Shown here piece after piece: positions 1 through 13,044 of a DNA stretch of 64,000 nt. The stretch covers positions 1,081,326 through 1,145,325 of the forward strand of contig NMRA01000047.1 in NCBI GenBank assembly GCA_002633005.1, in the 5' to 3' direction. Origin of the DNA: Phoronis australis (lineage: Eukaryota; Phoronida; Phoronidae). Position 1 is the stretch's first letter. Every line of letters starts with the position of its first letter. The position numbers and the translations under genes were made by a program. The notes beneath the pieces are model-generated. The model had not been told where the DNA came from and searched no databases. It saw nothing but the letters and a program-made list of their open reading frames with translations.

Positions 1-192
1 AACAGACACACAGTCTAAGACATAACTGGGGTATCATAAGGGATTACAAACATGACCAGGCAACACAAATGCGAACTCTTCAATTTTCAATGGGCTGTTT
101 ACAATATGACACTGAATATTCCTTCATTCCACATGGCCCAGGTACACCATCGTTAAGATTATTTGTGGAGGGTAATTAAAACCACTACAAAC

Positions 193-416
193 TTTTCCGT
201 CACCCGTGATGGAGCCCACAAACGAGACTGGACACTTCTCTCGCAAGCAGACGTCACTCAGAAGGCATTGGTTGTTAGCATCTATTAAGACCGCATTACT
301 CTCCTGATACTCCGCCCCCCACAGCTCCAAAACACTGATTGTCGGGTCGCCCAGCTGAAAGTCCTTGACCCTGATGATCGCACCAGCAGGCTCGACAATC
401 TCCTTCAGCACATTGC
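193..416 (-). CDS. PFAS: PFAS coding exon 10 (last in window)
   Basis: Residues 534-608. It encodes NVLKEIVEPAGAII, QLGDPTISVLELWGAEYQES and CPVSFVGSITGDGK. The acceptor is gttgtccag. The left limit is the least certain boundary of the gene: the donor is placed at AAA|gtttgt, but a donor at AAAGTTT|gtagtg two codons further cannot be excluded. No further PFAS exon was found in 1-192. Confidence 0.88.
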
Positions 417-2654
417 CTGGACAACGAGAAAGAAATGTTTGTTCACCAAATGTTTTCCTAGCAAGTTATTCATGTTAGAAACATTTGAATTTATTTTTTG
501 TTGAAACAACTAACACAGAAAGTGTGTAGCAATACCGAACAGACTGAAAATTTGGACTTCTTGAAACCTTACGAGAACCAACATCCAATAGAACAATTAA
601 AAACATTTACATTTCAATGCATCATTACAAACCAGACATCTTCTCATCTTTCATGTCTGTGACAAGTCTTTCTTAGATCGGACAGAGACTAGATGCACGC
701 TAGACCTCAAACAAGACTTAGTGAAATTTCTTTGCAAGTCAGGCAACGGCCGTCACTGATTTTGTTGAAAAAGCAAATGGCAATGCCATCCCCGCAATAC
801 TCTTGCCGCTTCCTTTCTATAATGCATTAACTCTTAATCAGCATAGAATTGGTGTAAATTAATCAAATGATTGAAAAGAAAATCTGTAGAACTGCAAGAT
901 GATAAGCCACAGAAATCCAGCAGGGGACAGTCGCACTATCCCCCAAGACTTGATCGTGGATATTCTTGATGGTGGTTATTACATTTTCATGTGCTAGGGC
1001 AACAAACCATAAACCTCGGGCCCTAATCAAGGATATCCCTGATTGAGGTTAACATTTCAGTGTTCTAGGGATACTCGCAATATCCCCAAGCCCTAATCTT
1101 GGAATAATCCTGACGGAGGTCTAGGATCATTCGTAATACCATATTCGCCCTAATAAGTGCCAATGCCCCTACAAGCGCCCCTCCACGTATTTTCAGACAT
1201 TGCCAAAACAAGCGCCCAGCCCTGAACGTGTACATGCAAAAAATGGCTTACCTACAGTCTTAAAATTCTACAGTAATGCCTTCAAATTTATCAACAAGAT
1301 CCGGTAGTCCTGAAAAACCATTGTGCATGGAATTTCTAGACCACCAGCCTTGTCAGTATTTAGCCATGACTATACACTTCAAATTTGCGCCGTGCTTCAG
1401 CAAGAACGCAACTTTGGTGATCTCGCAAGAATCGTGTCCTACAGAACAGACACAGCGTACTTGTCAACAGTACTGAATACTTCACGTACAGTTTTCAATT
1501 CTTCTCACGCAACAGGGTTCCATATTTCTTTGTACACGTGAAAACTGCGAATCAAAGACTGGTACTCAAAGCATGCCGTTTAGCTGATGACTGTCTCACG
1601 GATAAAAAATTGGTGTTAAAAGCACGTGGCCAGAAAGTGCGCTACATTCCAGTCAAAACAAATGTCATGTGACTTCAATATATGTTTTCCAAGGTGTTTG
1701 TCCAGAGATTTTTCTCGTGTTGCGGGGTACAATCTGGCACAGATTTGGACTAACCTGCTCTAAATCCCGACCCCACAAGAACTTTAAAAACCTTAGGGAT
1801 GCTATTTGGAAATTTAAGTGAGGACTACAGGAAATTTGTTTAGTTGAAATTGTATTTTTATTCAAGTGGCCATATCGATGAGCGAGAGGCAGTGACACAT
1901 CAGCGAGTTTTCACCCTGGGATTTCAGCACAATTTTTCTGTAAAATGATCAGTTTGATAGCATTGCACCCCAGTTTGGTAGAAAGTCTGTCATAGGTTAT
2001 AGATACGTCACAGAGCATAAATTCAATACATACTAGCTTCCGATTTCATTGCTTCGGAGACTGGGTTTCAACCGCCTTAGGTTAAAATAAGCACCCAATC
2101 TAAAACAAATTTTCTAAGCGCCAGGACGCTTTTTAGGGCGACTATGGTTTCCTCAAGCCTTGCTCATGGATTCTGAGAAGGATTTCAGGTCCCTCACTCA
2201 CTTGAGAGGAAAGCTGCATGCCTGTGTCACTCTGACGGGATTTTTTCCTAAGAAGAGAAAATCTCCCATCGTCACCCTCAATACACTGTATGGTGTAGAA
2301 TAGACCTTATGGAGTACACCTTGTGGTTTTACCTTTTGCTCAATACTAAGTATAAGCCCTATACTTGTAATGAACTAATCCAAATCGGGTTCTTCATACT
2401 GAGGCTGTCATGCAGTCTGACGCTGAGTGTCTACGCCAGCTGAGACGGATTTCAACATTGATCATTAAAAGAGTCTTTGGGTATAGTGAGAGGAGTTTTA
2501 AGAGTCTTCAAAAAGTAGAATGAGGCCGATTTCAGCTACCAAAATCGAGGTATCGAGAGTCCTGGGTCAACATGCAAATTCATGCTCTATGAGCAATTAT
2601 TATAGTCATCAGCTCACTGGTCACAAACACTGTTAATAGAACAAAGCAACCTAC
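417..2654 (-). other. PFAS intron between exons 9 and 10
   Basis: About 2.2 kb, mostly the family 1 TIR element (1137-2148). In 900-1130 a phrase like CCCTAATCAAGGATATCCCTGA recurs in short diverged copies (GGATATTCTTGATGG, CCTAATCTTGGAATAATCC). No coding exon seen. Confidence 0.7.
1137..2148 (+). mobile_element. TIR element family 1, near-complete copy (~1.0 kb)
   Basis: The left end TACCATATTCGCCCTAATA (1137) is mirrored by the right end TTTTTAGGGCGACTATGGTT (to 2148), giving imperfect terminal inverted repeats. No transposase frame is visible, so this is a non-autonomous DNA transposon. The interior matches the copies at 11731-13036 and 15451-15643. It lies in the PFAS intron between exons 10 and 9. 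Confidence 0.75.
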
Positions 2655-2885
2655 CGTTCCCCCCAGCACCCTGATCATGAATACTCCTGATAGGGTTCAG
2701 CTGTCCCTTCTCAATGCACGCGCGAATGACACGGTTTAGTTTCTGCTCCATCTCAGCATCGCCCCGTTGTACAGCGCCGTAGTCCAGTTCAGCACTGTTG
2801 TCTCCCTGCACTTCCACTGACGAGGCCGCGCCACCACCCACACCAATGCGATAGACCGGACCACCCAATTTGACCACCTTCATAC
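2655..2885 (-). CDS. PFAS: PFAS coding exon 9
   Basis: Residues 457-534. It starts MKVVKLGGPVYRIGVGGGAA, continues with AVQRGDAEMEQKLNRVIRAC and ends SIHDQGAGGN. The second ATP-site glycine motif (GVGGGAAS) and the HDQGAGGN loop are intact. It closes the 33.5-kb intron with acceptor ttctttcag. Donor AACG|gtaggt. Confidence 0.95.
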
Positions 2886-2949
2886 CTGAAAGAAGATCAC
2901 AAGTTTTAGACAGAACATTGCCTGAGGTGAAGTTAAACAAAGATTATTA

Positions 2950-3585
2950 TATGACTACAGATACTTCTGTCCTCCAATTGGCTAAAACATAGCATGCCAA
3001 CTTCCGTTATGATGTGACATTGCCTGGCTACCCATGCAATATCACTTTTTGTTCATGCTGTCCGTTATTCGTGATCTGAACAATGACAAGCCGCAGAATC
3101 CATAACAACTAACTATTTAAACAAAGCAGCTGGTAGGAGTAAAATATCATTCTGATAAGGGAAAGAGATCAGAGAAAACGAGCATCAATCATCGTACAAT
3201 AAAAAAGTACAAACCAATCCCCAGAGCATATTGTACAAATATGGATCAGTCATAGAGGTGATATTAGGTATTATACACTACCACAGATACTTCTTTTCTA
3301 AGAGTGGCTGATACGTGGTGGAGTAATAGTGATCAATATAGGATGGTATACCACTGTTCATTCATGCCACCTGGACATCACATGTCATCATTCATGATCG
3401 GACCAATCAAACGCTGCAGAAACCATAACCCCTGACCACAAAGAGAGCAGACGTCAGTACATGAGAGCATATAAAACCAAGTCAATCCAATAAAAGACGC
3501 AAAAAGTCAGAGGAAGGAAGCATCAGCGGTTGTGTACTGTAACAAATAGAGACCCATCGCTAAGGTGTCTCGTACATATGGACCT
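2950..3585. repeat. Diverged tandem duplication (~310 bp x 2)
   Basis: The halves 2950-3240 and 3275-3585 share ACAGATACTTCT, TTCATGC, GATC.GA(A/C)CAAT, CGCAGAA.CCATAAC and AGCATCA in the same order. Length is similar and identity modest. It lies just inside the 33.5-kb intron next to PFAS exon 9. Confidence 0.55.
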
Positions 3586-4417
3586 CGAGAGAGCAGTATC
3601 AGTCGCGGGCCTTGGGCGGTATGACTCTGCTTCAGTCCATATGACCCAAAATCACTTTCAAGATCGATCCATATTCGTATAATACAGACTTTTAAGAAGC
3701 TTCAGGCATCATTGCTCTACCGAGATCCATATGACATGATATAATTGTCGGAATCGTGCAGTCCATATTTGTATATTTATTACATGGCATACCAGGACCC
3801 GAGCAAGATTTAGAAGACTTTCCAAGTGGCACCAACCCCAAGAAAGAGAAATTTTTCAGATCTCAACAGCACCCTACTAAAGGGAAATAACAGCCATGAA
3901 AATGTAATAATCTATATCCCACATACTGAGCAGTAAACGCAACAAACTCCACAAAACAATAATGAAAATATTGAGACTGGTGCTGACAGATTCGCGATAT
4001 TGTTTGTCAGCCATTTGTATTTTGACACTCAGCTGGAGGACTCAGACTTAAAGAGAGCACCAGTTGTATCCTTATTATTTCTGGGTAAATTTCAATGCTT
4101 CGAAAACAAATTCTATGTGTTTGTTCACTGTAAAGACAGGTAAACCCAACGGAAACAACAAAATAGGTAGAAGCAATGTTTCAGTACATTCAGACAAGGT
4201 TGGTTTGCAGCATGAGCCACCCAAATCGAGAGAAGAATTTGGCAATGACTCAGTATGAGGCCGTCTCCATTTTCACAACAAAAACAGGGTCAAGTTAAGA
4301 TCTACCCAAAATCAATGAAGCAAGCATTCCTATATGCATCAGGTTAGTTTTTTTTTCAAATTTGCATTCCAGTACAGTCACAGAAGTCATAACTTCACCA
4401 AATTAAGAAATAGAGAA

Positions 4418-4627
4418 GACAGTGTGGCCTAGTGTGATAGGTGACCCCTTTCTTTACTGGAGGTCGTGGGTTCGAGTCCCACTGGGTCACGCTGCTAAGC
4501 CCTTGAGTCAAGTTTCTAGCCTCTCAGCTCAGTTTTAACTATATATTAATAAAACATAAAAATGGTTCCAGGTGATCAGTGCAATGGGTATAATGTGTAT
4601 CAGACCGCTTGCAATTATTTTTTTAAA
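4418..4627 (+). mobile_element. tRNA-derived SINE, copy 1
   Basis: It begins CAGTGTGGCCTAGTGTGATA (A-box-like) with a perfect B box GGTTCGAGTCC about 55 bp downstream, as in a tRNA head. The body is shared with the 9.5-9.8 kb copy through TCAGTTTTAACTATATATTA and GGTTCCAGGTGATCAGTG to a TTATTTTTTTAAA-like tail, about 210 bp in all. No full tRNA fold follows the head. Confidence 0.75.
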
Positions 4628-6604
4628 GTCAGAAAGTCGGCACACAACCCTTTAATAAGTCATCAGTTTCTTGCAATGCCATTGCAGTCTTAACAAGGAT
4701 TGATAAAGGAACAGTGGCAGCAATAAGATCATTCTAATGTACAACTTCCACACGTGAATGCTAACCAACAGTGTGCTGGCAACCACAAGCCTCAACTCCT
4801 CATGGAGCTTCTGGTCTCAAGATGAAAGCCAAAAGTTCATGGCCAGGGTGTTGGCAACCACATTCCGGTTATGAGGTCTTGGTACAGAGAATTTCTGAAA
4901 ATAGGCCCATGGACGGATATGTGGAAAACAACCTTTCAAAAACGTTAAATGAAACTGAATATACACCTGGGCATATATTCGTTAAAACTGTCCTTCATAC
5001 TATGCTAATACAAATTGTTACCAATGAAGTCAACCGATATCTATTAACTTAAAGATAGTCGTTTGAGTGAAATCGCGATCCGAAATAGAATGTCTTGAGA
5101 AAACAAACAAAACTTTACACCAAAACCTATTAAATACGCATTTTAGAATAATCCATCAGATTTTTAAAACATGCAAACAGTTACCAATAGTAAACCCATG
5201 CGTGTAGTTTTGAAAAATTTCTCAAATACACCCATCGACGTACTTTTCCGTGGGTTTATTTTCGGAAATTTCAGGTACATCTACAAAATATTTAAACTAA
5301 AAACAGAGATGGCAAGCAAAATGATCATGTCATTGATGAAAATGTTGGGTTAATTTAAGGAGAGTCAGAATACTTTACAAAGTGAAATTGTTGTTTTTTA
5401 ATAAAACACCAATTACAAAATAAAACATGATTAGATGAGTCGTAGAGACGGATGGCCGAGGACTTAAGTATCAGCTCGTTCGGCGGCAACCTTACTGCAA
5501 CAATCACGAGATCAACAAGCATGATGAAAAAAAGATTGCCTGTGCCCCTGACGTGGCCACAGAAATCAATAGCAATTAACAGCCAGTACGCCGCTAAACA
5601 TAAGTAAACAGTGCTAATCAAATCGGTTAATGTATACACAACGATCTAGCTAACAGGCTACCAAACGTCCTGATGGAATTCACGCAGTTGGTGGAAGCCA
5701 AGTTCCTGGAAATTCACGAGGTAAGACTTTTTCATAGATGTCAGAGTCCAATGTCCGGAATACAAAGGACGTGCTCTTGCCTGAGATTGAGTTCAGTATG
5801 TTGCAACAAAGAAGAAACACTATCACCACTACATTGGCAGTAAGGCAAATTCATCAGTGCCTAGTTGACATCAAAACAGACGAGATTTTGACCAAAGTTG
5901 GCATTGTTTTGAAGCAATCTCTGCATGCTAGAAAAAATTAGTGTCACAGTTTCAATTCACATGCCAAGAATTATAGGATGACACTTGGCTTACCTCAAAA
6001 TCCAACTGCTGCCGCTTGGTTTGGTAATTGGCTCAATTATATTGCACACCCAGCAGAATTAATGAAGAACAAAATATGACAACATTATAAAAACGTTTTA
6101 GGTTGAAAAAAATCACATTTATTGTCCGATTTTCAAAATTCAAAAACCTAATCACATGTACTTTTCACAAACTATTCAAATATACTATTTAAAATTTTCA
6201 AAACGAAAATTCAAAAATACTAGTGTCGCCATCAGTGTGTTTATGACGGGTTTGATTATCTAAAGAACAATAACATTACCAACTGTGGCGATGTTAATAA
6301 CTGTAGCAGCATGGTGTCTTTGATCAATGCCAGCAGATTTCGAGGTACGCAAACTAGTCGAGTTGCCCAATCTCCACTGGTGGGGGCGTCAATGTAGGAT
6401 TTTTTTCGTGCAGGGGCTCAAACTATGAAAATGGTAGTCAAAGCTTGAGCAGCAGAGCATAAACTGAGGCTCAAAGAAGTTTAACTTTGAGTTTCTTATA
6501 ATAACAATACCAACTGTAACGACACAATACAAGTCATGTAATCTCAATAAGACTGTTTCCAGCAAGTGAAATTTTACCCCTGTCAGCTTCAAATTCAAAT
6601 CTAA

Positions 6605-6950
6605 GTCCCGTCCACACACAGCCTACCCTAGAACAACTTGCACTAGTGCAACCCCACTTTAAGAGAAACATCCACACACACATGTCCTATAACTAGGGTA
6701 AGTCAGAAGCTGTCGCTGCGTGCGTGACAATAAACCCCTAATGCGAGTATAGCATAGCGCGCAAAAAAAACAGTCTGTATGTAACTGCATCTGATGCATA
6801 CTTCCGCCTTGCCCCAATTATGCAGGCACACAGCACTTACAAGTGGTGCAAGTTAACCAAGAACATTAGTTCCCCACCTCCATAAGGTGGAGTAAGTTGA
6901 CACAAGTGGGGTAAGTTGTGCTAGTATAAATAGTGTCCAGACAGTGTTTT
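6605..6950. mobile_element. MITE family 3 (GTCCAC..CAACTT ends), copy 1
   Basis: The left end CCGTCCACACACAGCCTACC with ACAACTTGCACTAGTG is mirrored by GTGGGGTAAGTTGTGCTAG and AGTGTCCAGACAG at the right. A similar layout occurs at 26665-26950 and 31588-31790. No reading frame. Confidence 0.55.
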
Positions 6951-8039
6951 GACAAATTTCTATTATCATTGATTCCTCATTTCACTGTCTTTTTTCGTCA
7001 AGTTTGTCCATAGTTCGCAACAAATTACCAACAGGGATCGCACTTTGTTAATAATTCTGAGCACTTTCTTACCTGCAAACTGAGTTTCTGAGCAAAAAAT
7101 TTTCTTCGGCGAAGTAGTCACCATTTTCCAAGAAGATGTCACTTAACTAAACAAAAAACAACCAAAAGGCAAACAACCAAGGGTCACAAGCAAACTATTT
7201 TGAAATCATCCTCTGACTTTCCAGTGACAAAAACAAGAGTGTGATGCAAGTGAATGCCTTTCATCCAATTGCGTTTTTTTAAACATCTGCAACAAGCAAC
7301 ATACGTGTGATTTGAATGTTGGAGTTTCAAAAACTTATGCACAATTGGAGTTGCTTCATTTTCATGTAAGTTTCAAAGCAAGAAGACCACAAATTGAATT
7401 CGAATGGACTGAAAAAGTGAGCTTTCCTTTAAACTCCCAACTTTTTACCCAGCGCACATTAATTCCTCCATGTGCTATGATGTCATAAGTCATACACAAC
7501 AATTTTGACATTCCTACCAATTGTGATTACATTTAGTGGTCTCAACCTGTAAACCAATCATATTTTTCAGGCAAATGCTCTTGTCAGACTGTATCTTAGC
7601 ACCTTTATAGAAATTATAACTGAAGTAGGATTTGATTATTCACAAAAATGATCCAACAACAAATGGCCCGACAGTCTAACCCTCGGAACTAGCTCAACAT
7701 TACGACTGACATCTGGCCAGCATTCCCACAGTGCTGAGCTTTAATCCTGGTGAGAACCCTAAATTAACTGCCAAAGGACAAAGTAAGAAATATTCACTAA
7801 GACATCGACTACTAAATACTAAGTACTCAATATTTATTTTGTTTCATTGCCAAAATGATCCTCACTTGATGAGCTCTCACATGTAACCTACCTTGACCAG
7901 CAGAGGATTGTGAAATCAGCGTTTCCTGACCACTACAAGATCGTAGGACTTGGTAAAGTCTCCCTGAATTTTTTAACATTTTATAATCTTGTTCTTGGTC
8001 ATGTCTTAAATTTCTACTAAAATACTTACTTTTAACACT

Positions 8040-8170
8040 GTATATTGCTCCATCTAGCTGACTAAAAACGACAATTGAATTAGACCTTATCCTCTCATAA
8101 AGTTGGTCTCGTAATATTCCGTACAGTGATAAGAATCTACTTCTGTTAAGTCAGAGGCAATCGTTGGAAC
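8040..8170 (-). repeat. ~125-bp dispersed repeat, copy 1
   Basis: Minus-strand reading gives TTATCACTGTACGGAATATT, GAGACCAACTTTATGAGAGG and TTTTTAGTCAGCTAGATGGA. Consensus of the family: CCTATCACAGTAAGGA, GAGACCAATTTTATGAGAGT, TTTTTAGCCAGCTAAACAGG. Confidence 0.65.
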
Positions 8171-8697
8171 CTAATTCGGACAAAAAAATTGTCAAATTTG
8201 ACATTTTTTCAAAGCCTTTTACATAATTTTGAGTGGACATTTTCTTAAAAGATTATTGTCGGATTGTAGCTATGGTAACAGAGTTAAAAATGTGAAAGCA
8301 TTTGGTTGGTGCGTCTTCTCTTCCATGCAGAAAATGAAGAAACACAATTTCCCTTATCAGCCATATTGTGTCCTAAATGAGATTTTAATTTAACGCAAAC
8401 AAAATCCAGTGACAGAAAGGAATATTAGGAGACTGAGTTTATGGGCATAAAAGGCCCAATTCAATTTTCGTTTTCAACTAGCTATACAGGGCGAAGTATA
8501 GCTTAAGTTAAAAATAACTCAACAAAGTACTTAGTTTTAACTTTTCAAATACAGAAGTTTTGCAAAAGACACTTTTTGTATGAAAACCTTGTTTCCAGAT
8601 AGACGTAATATCTTTTAAAATTGAACCTGGAACTTTAAAACAAGGTAAACGATGAAATACGTAATTATTTATTGTTTACTGATGATGTAACAATGCC

Positions 8698-8804
8698 ATG
8701 CCAATTAAATACGCCCATAAGGTCATGCCAATTAAATATGCCCATAAGGTCATGCCAATTAAATATGCCCATAAGGTCGTGCCAATCAAATATGCGCGTA
8801 TGAC
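8698..8804 (+). repeat. 27-bp tandem repeat, 4 units
   Basis: Unit ATGCCAATTAAATATGCCCA plus TAAGGTC, at 8698, 8725, 8752 and 8779. The last unit is diverged. The period is a multiple of three, so the frame stays open (MPIKYAHKV repeated), but nothing else supports coding. Confidence 0.9.
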
Positions 8805-9542
8805 ATATAACAGAATTTGTCAAAACCATGCACTACAGGAATTTCTTCACCTATTCAGTAAACAATATGGTGGACAAGCTAATTTGTCAAATTTTTCCAC
8901 AAAAGCATGGATTATGAATTTTCAGTATATTATTGGATAGGTTTGCATTATGCGGAAGTCATAAAACAATATATTGTAAAGCTCCCTCTATCGGCAACAA
9001 GATAAGCAGCATTTGGAAATGGAAAATATCAATTTTGGCAATTATTTTAGTCCGAAATAAGAGGAGAATTGCCGTAACCATCATGCTTAAGTTACCCTGT
9101 TCACATGAAATGTGCACTAACCAGATCATGTCCAAGATATCCTGTTCATATGAAACAAGTACCTCACTGCTGATTTATTAGATTTGGGAATAATCTAGAA
9201 AATGGCTGAATTTAATTTTAAGACAATATCCCACAGTTTCACAGCTCTGATCTTCTAACATTTTAATTCAGAAATAGATACCTAGGAAATTAACTGAACT
9301 CATTAAATTACTGTGATCAATATCACAAATGCGACATACAAATTTCTTTAAGTAATACGTTTGGGTCAATGCCCAGAGAGTTTTAATTAAAACTCAAAAA
9401 TAGACAGTGTGCGTCAACCCAATTACAACAGAATGACGTAGTTCAAAAGTGAAATTGTTAAAAATTAAGGGGTTGGCATGTGGACATTTAACTCAAATGG
9501 ACGCATTATTCAAACAATACAAATCAATTTGATTTGATTGCA

Positions 9543-9764
9543 ATCATTTAAAAAAAATAAGAGCATGCAGTCCAGACGTGCACATGTATGCCCATAGCAC
9601 TAATCACTTGGAACCCTTTTTGTGTTTTATTAATATCTAGTTAAAACTGAGCTGAGCTAGAGACCTGACTCAAGGGTCCAGCAGAGTGGCCCAGAGAGAC
9701 TAGAACCCATGACCTCAAGTAAAGAAAACAGGCACCTATCACACTAAGCCACACTGCCTCCTCG
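9543..9764 (-). mobile_element. tRNA-derived SINE, copy 2
   Basis: The inverse copy of the element at 4418. Its minus-strand head reads GGCAGTGTGGCTTAGTGTGA, its B box is degraded to GGTTCTAGTCT, and the body and the TTATTTTTTTTAAA tail are kept. The two copies define a family of about 210-220 bp. Confidence 0.75.
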
Positions 9765-11611
9765 TTGCAATCATTTGATATTCTCTCTATTCTATAAAAC
9801 ACCATTTTCATTTATTTTTCAAGGGAAGTGCTAAAGAATCAGAAGTTGTTTTTTCTCAGTTCCATTAGAACAACCTACAAGCAGTTAGTCACAGGACTTC
9901 GTGTCTTTTCATCGATTCGTTTTCTAAATGGCAACTTGAGCAGGTTCACCCGACACATTTGACACAGAATGACAATCAATGTTCGCTCATTTATACACAT
10001 ATAGTTATAATCCCACGGGTCAGAAAAAACGGTCAATACTTAGAGGCATTGCGCTCTTCGGTGAAATCTCTTTGCGAATTTTTTATTGATCTGCGAGCGA
10101 AACCAAATTCAATTTTTACATCCCGACTGACTCGCAATGGAGACACTGACAACATGAGCATCGCAGGCGATAGAAGAATGTGGTCAGGCATTCAAAACAC
10201 AGCCAAGCAAGAGATTGATGGAGATATAATCGGCTATAAACAGCGATGAGATGTGAACTGTCATAGTCACACATCTATGCGTGTGTGGAGTTGAACTCTT
10301 ATGTGGGAAGATTATGTGAATGGAAAAGAACATACAGTGAAAGCCCTTGTGGCAAACTAGAGTCAATAGCATTTAGATTAATTAATATTCTAAGCGGGTA
10401 TTACAATAGATGAGAGAGTGGGCAGACGATGCCTTTGTCAGCCATTAAAGGCCACGAGGCATTTCTATAGGACGCACTTACAATTAGCAAAAGTGCACTC
10501 ATTGAGCAAAACCAAATGTCTATGTATTATCAAAGGCAAACAAAACTGATCTGCTTTTGTTTCACGGAGGAAACGGAGAACGACACATGACGTCTCAAAG
10601 TATTAAAGACTGAGAACTTTACGACCGGATGTGATGGAGAGGGTCTTCTTAAAATGGCAACAGGGGAATTTATAGCGGCAGTTCATCCGGTAAGATGACA
10701 TGCATCACGTGAAATACACGATATGAATCACAGGAATACAGCGTTGTTACTGTGAATAATCATAGGATACTTGTAAATCAACCCAGGGAGGCTGACACTT
10801 CAGACTAAAGGTATGTGAAAAAGGTAAATACACCTTATTACAGGTAGACCTTATACATGTCTTTACAGAACCAATTAGCAAGCAAGGTGTTGTATAGAGA
10901 CAACTGTTAAAAAATTTCTAGCATTTTTGAACACAAGTAGGTATGGTGCCCACTATGGTTTAAGGAAATGGTCACTCAACTCAATGATGACAGATACTGT
11001 GCTTGTCATTCCTGCGAAAGTAGCAGGTGTTGACATCAGCATTTCAGAAATATAGTATGTTGATGACATAACGTTATTGTGATAAACACTCCAAGTTGTG
11101 AACATTGATGGATTCTGAGAATCTGAATATAGTGTGAGATGCAATCTTTCATTGGCATTGGCAATAAGGATATTTTTGAAACTGACTGATGACGGCATAC
11201 ACCTCATCATCAGTTAGGAAAATGGTATAATCATGACAGATGTGACATATTCGCAGACGTCATTATGGATTTTTCTTCTAATTTCATTCACTTGGGTAGT
11301 TCGGTAACAACTTCTGACATACACCGATGTGGTGATTCCGAAGGAAAGACCTTTTGGTAAGGCAAATTAATTGTCCATCTTGTTTACTTAGTCAACACTG
11401 ATTTACATGATGCTATCGTTTCGCTCAAGGTCAAAAAGGTAAATCGTTTTGGTTCAATCACTCTGACTCCTATTTTACTTGAACATTCTTCTAAAACCTC
11501 TGGTAATAACAGGTTTAAAGATGCAATGACTCACTTTTTATCTTATTTCTTTCAGGGGGGGGGGGCGGCAAAGAGAAAACAAATTGACAAATTTATTTAT
11601 CTATTTATATG

Positions 11612-11727
11612 AGATTAAAAACCGGACGATCGCCGCACAAATGAAGAAGTTCATGATAAATCAACGTTTCATCTATTCGTTAAACATCAACAGGATATTA
11701 ACATAGGACAACAAATGCCAACATACA
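11612..11727 (-). repeat. Penelope-like/hammerhead-like terminal motif, copy A
   Basis: Minus-strand reading gives CCTGTTGATGTTTAACGAAT then AGATGAAACGTTGATTT. The layout CTG(A/T)TGA, a short stem (GTTTA with TAGAT, including G-U pairs) and GAAACG resembles the core of hammerhead ribozymes carried in terminal repeats of Penelope-like retroelements. The core is degenerate here (T for A). The family tail is CGATCGTCCGGTTTTTAATC. Confidence 0.55.
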
Positions 11728-11730
11728 TCT

Positions 11731-13036
11731 AGACAACCAGCCTCGCCGCTATGTCGGCATTTAGCTGTGACTATACACTTCAAACTTCCGCCATGCTATA
11801 AAAAGAACGCAGGTTTTGTTGACCTCGCGAGGAACGCGTCCCACTATGGTCTTGCCTTTCAGAACAGACACAGCGAACATGTCAATGGGATTGAATTTAT
11901 CCCGTACAGATTCCATATTATCCCGTACAGATTCCATATCTTCTCCCTCAACAGGATTCCAAATTTCTTTGTACATGTAAAAACCGCGAATCAAAGATTA
12001 ATGAAAAATTGGTATTAAAAGCACGTAGCCAGGAAGTGCGCGCTACACACTTGTCATCTCAGGCATTAATCTTCGAGACCTATCTATTTACAACGGGTAG
12101 CGTAGCATCGGCTAGAAATAAATAATGGCACTAATTTCTGACAGTTTCTAATACCATAAAAAACTTTTGTGTTATTTTTAAGAGGGATTGCTTAATTAAT
12201 CACAACTGGCGTTTTTAAAGCCAAATATCCGATAAAATGACAACTGACAGCGACTGCTAACACAACCATACACTCAAAAAACAACTGTTCGACAGTCACG
12301 TACGCATCCAGCCACATGGCGACTAATATGGGCCTTACCGAGACAATTGTCAAACATTTTTAGCAGATGAGACTGGCAAGTGCTGAACAAAACACGTTCT
12401 GCTTGTGCTATTTTTTGAGATACAATACACATCTAGCTCGTTAGATTGTGTTTACTCTGGAAAATTGAACTCTGGTGACACACACGTGCTCGCTTACTCA
12501 TACACGCATACAAACTTCAAAACAAAGGTCACGTGACAACAACATGTGTGTTCGTCCAGAGATTTTTCTTGTGTTGCCAGGTAGGCCTACGATCATAGAT
12601 GGCACAATTTAGCACAGATTAGGACTTAACCTGCCGTTAATCCGGACTCCACGGGAACTGAAATCTTATGGACACTATTTGGAAAACTTAAGGAGGATTT
12701 CAGGCAATTTGCTTGTCGAAACTGTGTGTTTTTACTCAAGCATTCAAGTTGCCACATCGACGATTGCGAGACAGACATGTATCAGTCGGCGAGTTTTCGC
12801 TCTGGGATTTCAGCATTAATTCCTGTAAAATGATCGTAATTTAACAACAAATTTTGATAGCAATGCACCACAATTTTGTAGAAAGTCTGTCATAGGTTAC
12901 AGGTACATCACAGAGCGTAAATATGATGAATCTTTGCTTCCGATTTCACCCGTTTCGGAGACCGGGTTTCAACTGCCTTGGGTTACAATAAGCGCCCCCT
13001 GAAATGCCCTGGGCGGTTATTAGGGCGAATACGGTA
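11731..13036 (+). mobile_element. TIR element family 1, left-truncated copy
   Basis: It aligns with 1335-2148 of the copy above (shared CCAGCCT, TGACTATACACTTCAAA, GTCCAGAGATTTTTC, GAAAGTCTGTCATAGGTTA). It ends with the intact right terminus TATTAGGGCGAATACGGTA. It contains a 21-bp internal duplication (about 11898-11940, ATCCCGTACAGATTCCATAT twice) and an unaligned insert around 12060-12530. The left part is missing and replaced by the terminal motif at 11612-11727. Confidence 0.75.
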
Positions 13037-13044
13037 GATGTTTC

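Noticed and set aside
4421-4492. A functional tRNA gene at the SINE head
   Set aside because: The B box is perfect but no complete cloverleaf forms, and a second copy shares the long non-tRNA body.
5440-5510. tRNA-Ser/Leu-like 5' half (GGATGGCCGAGGACTTAAG)
   Set aside because: Only an A-box-like stretch is present; no B box or acceptor pairing follows.
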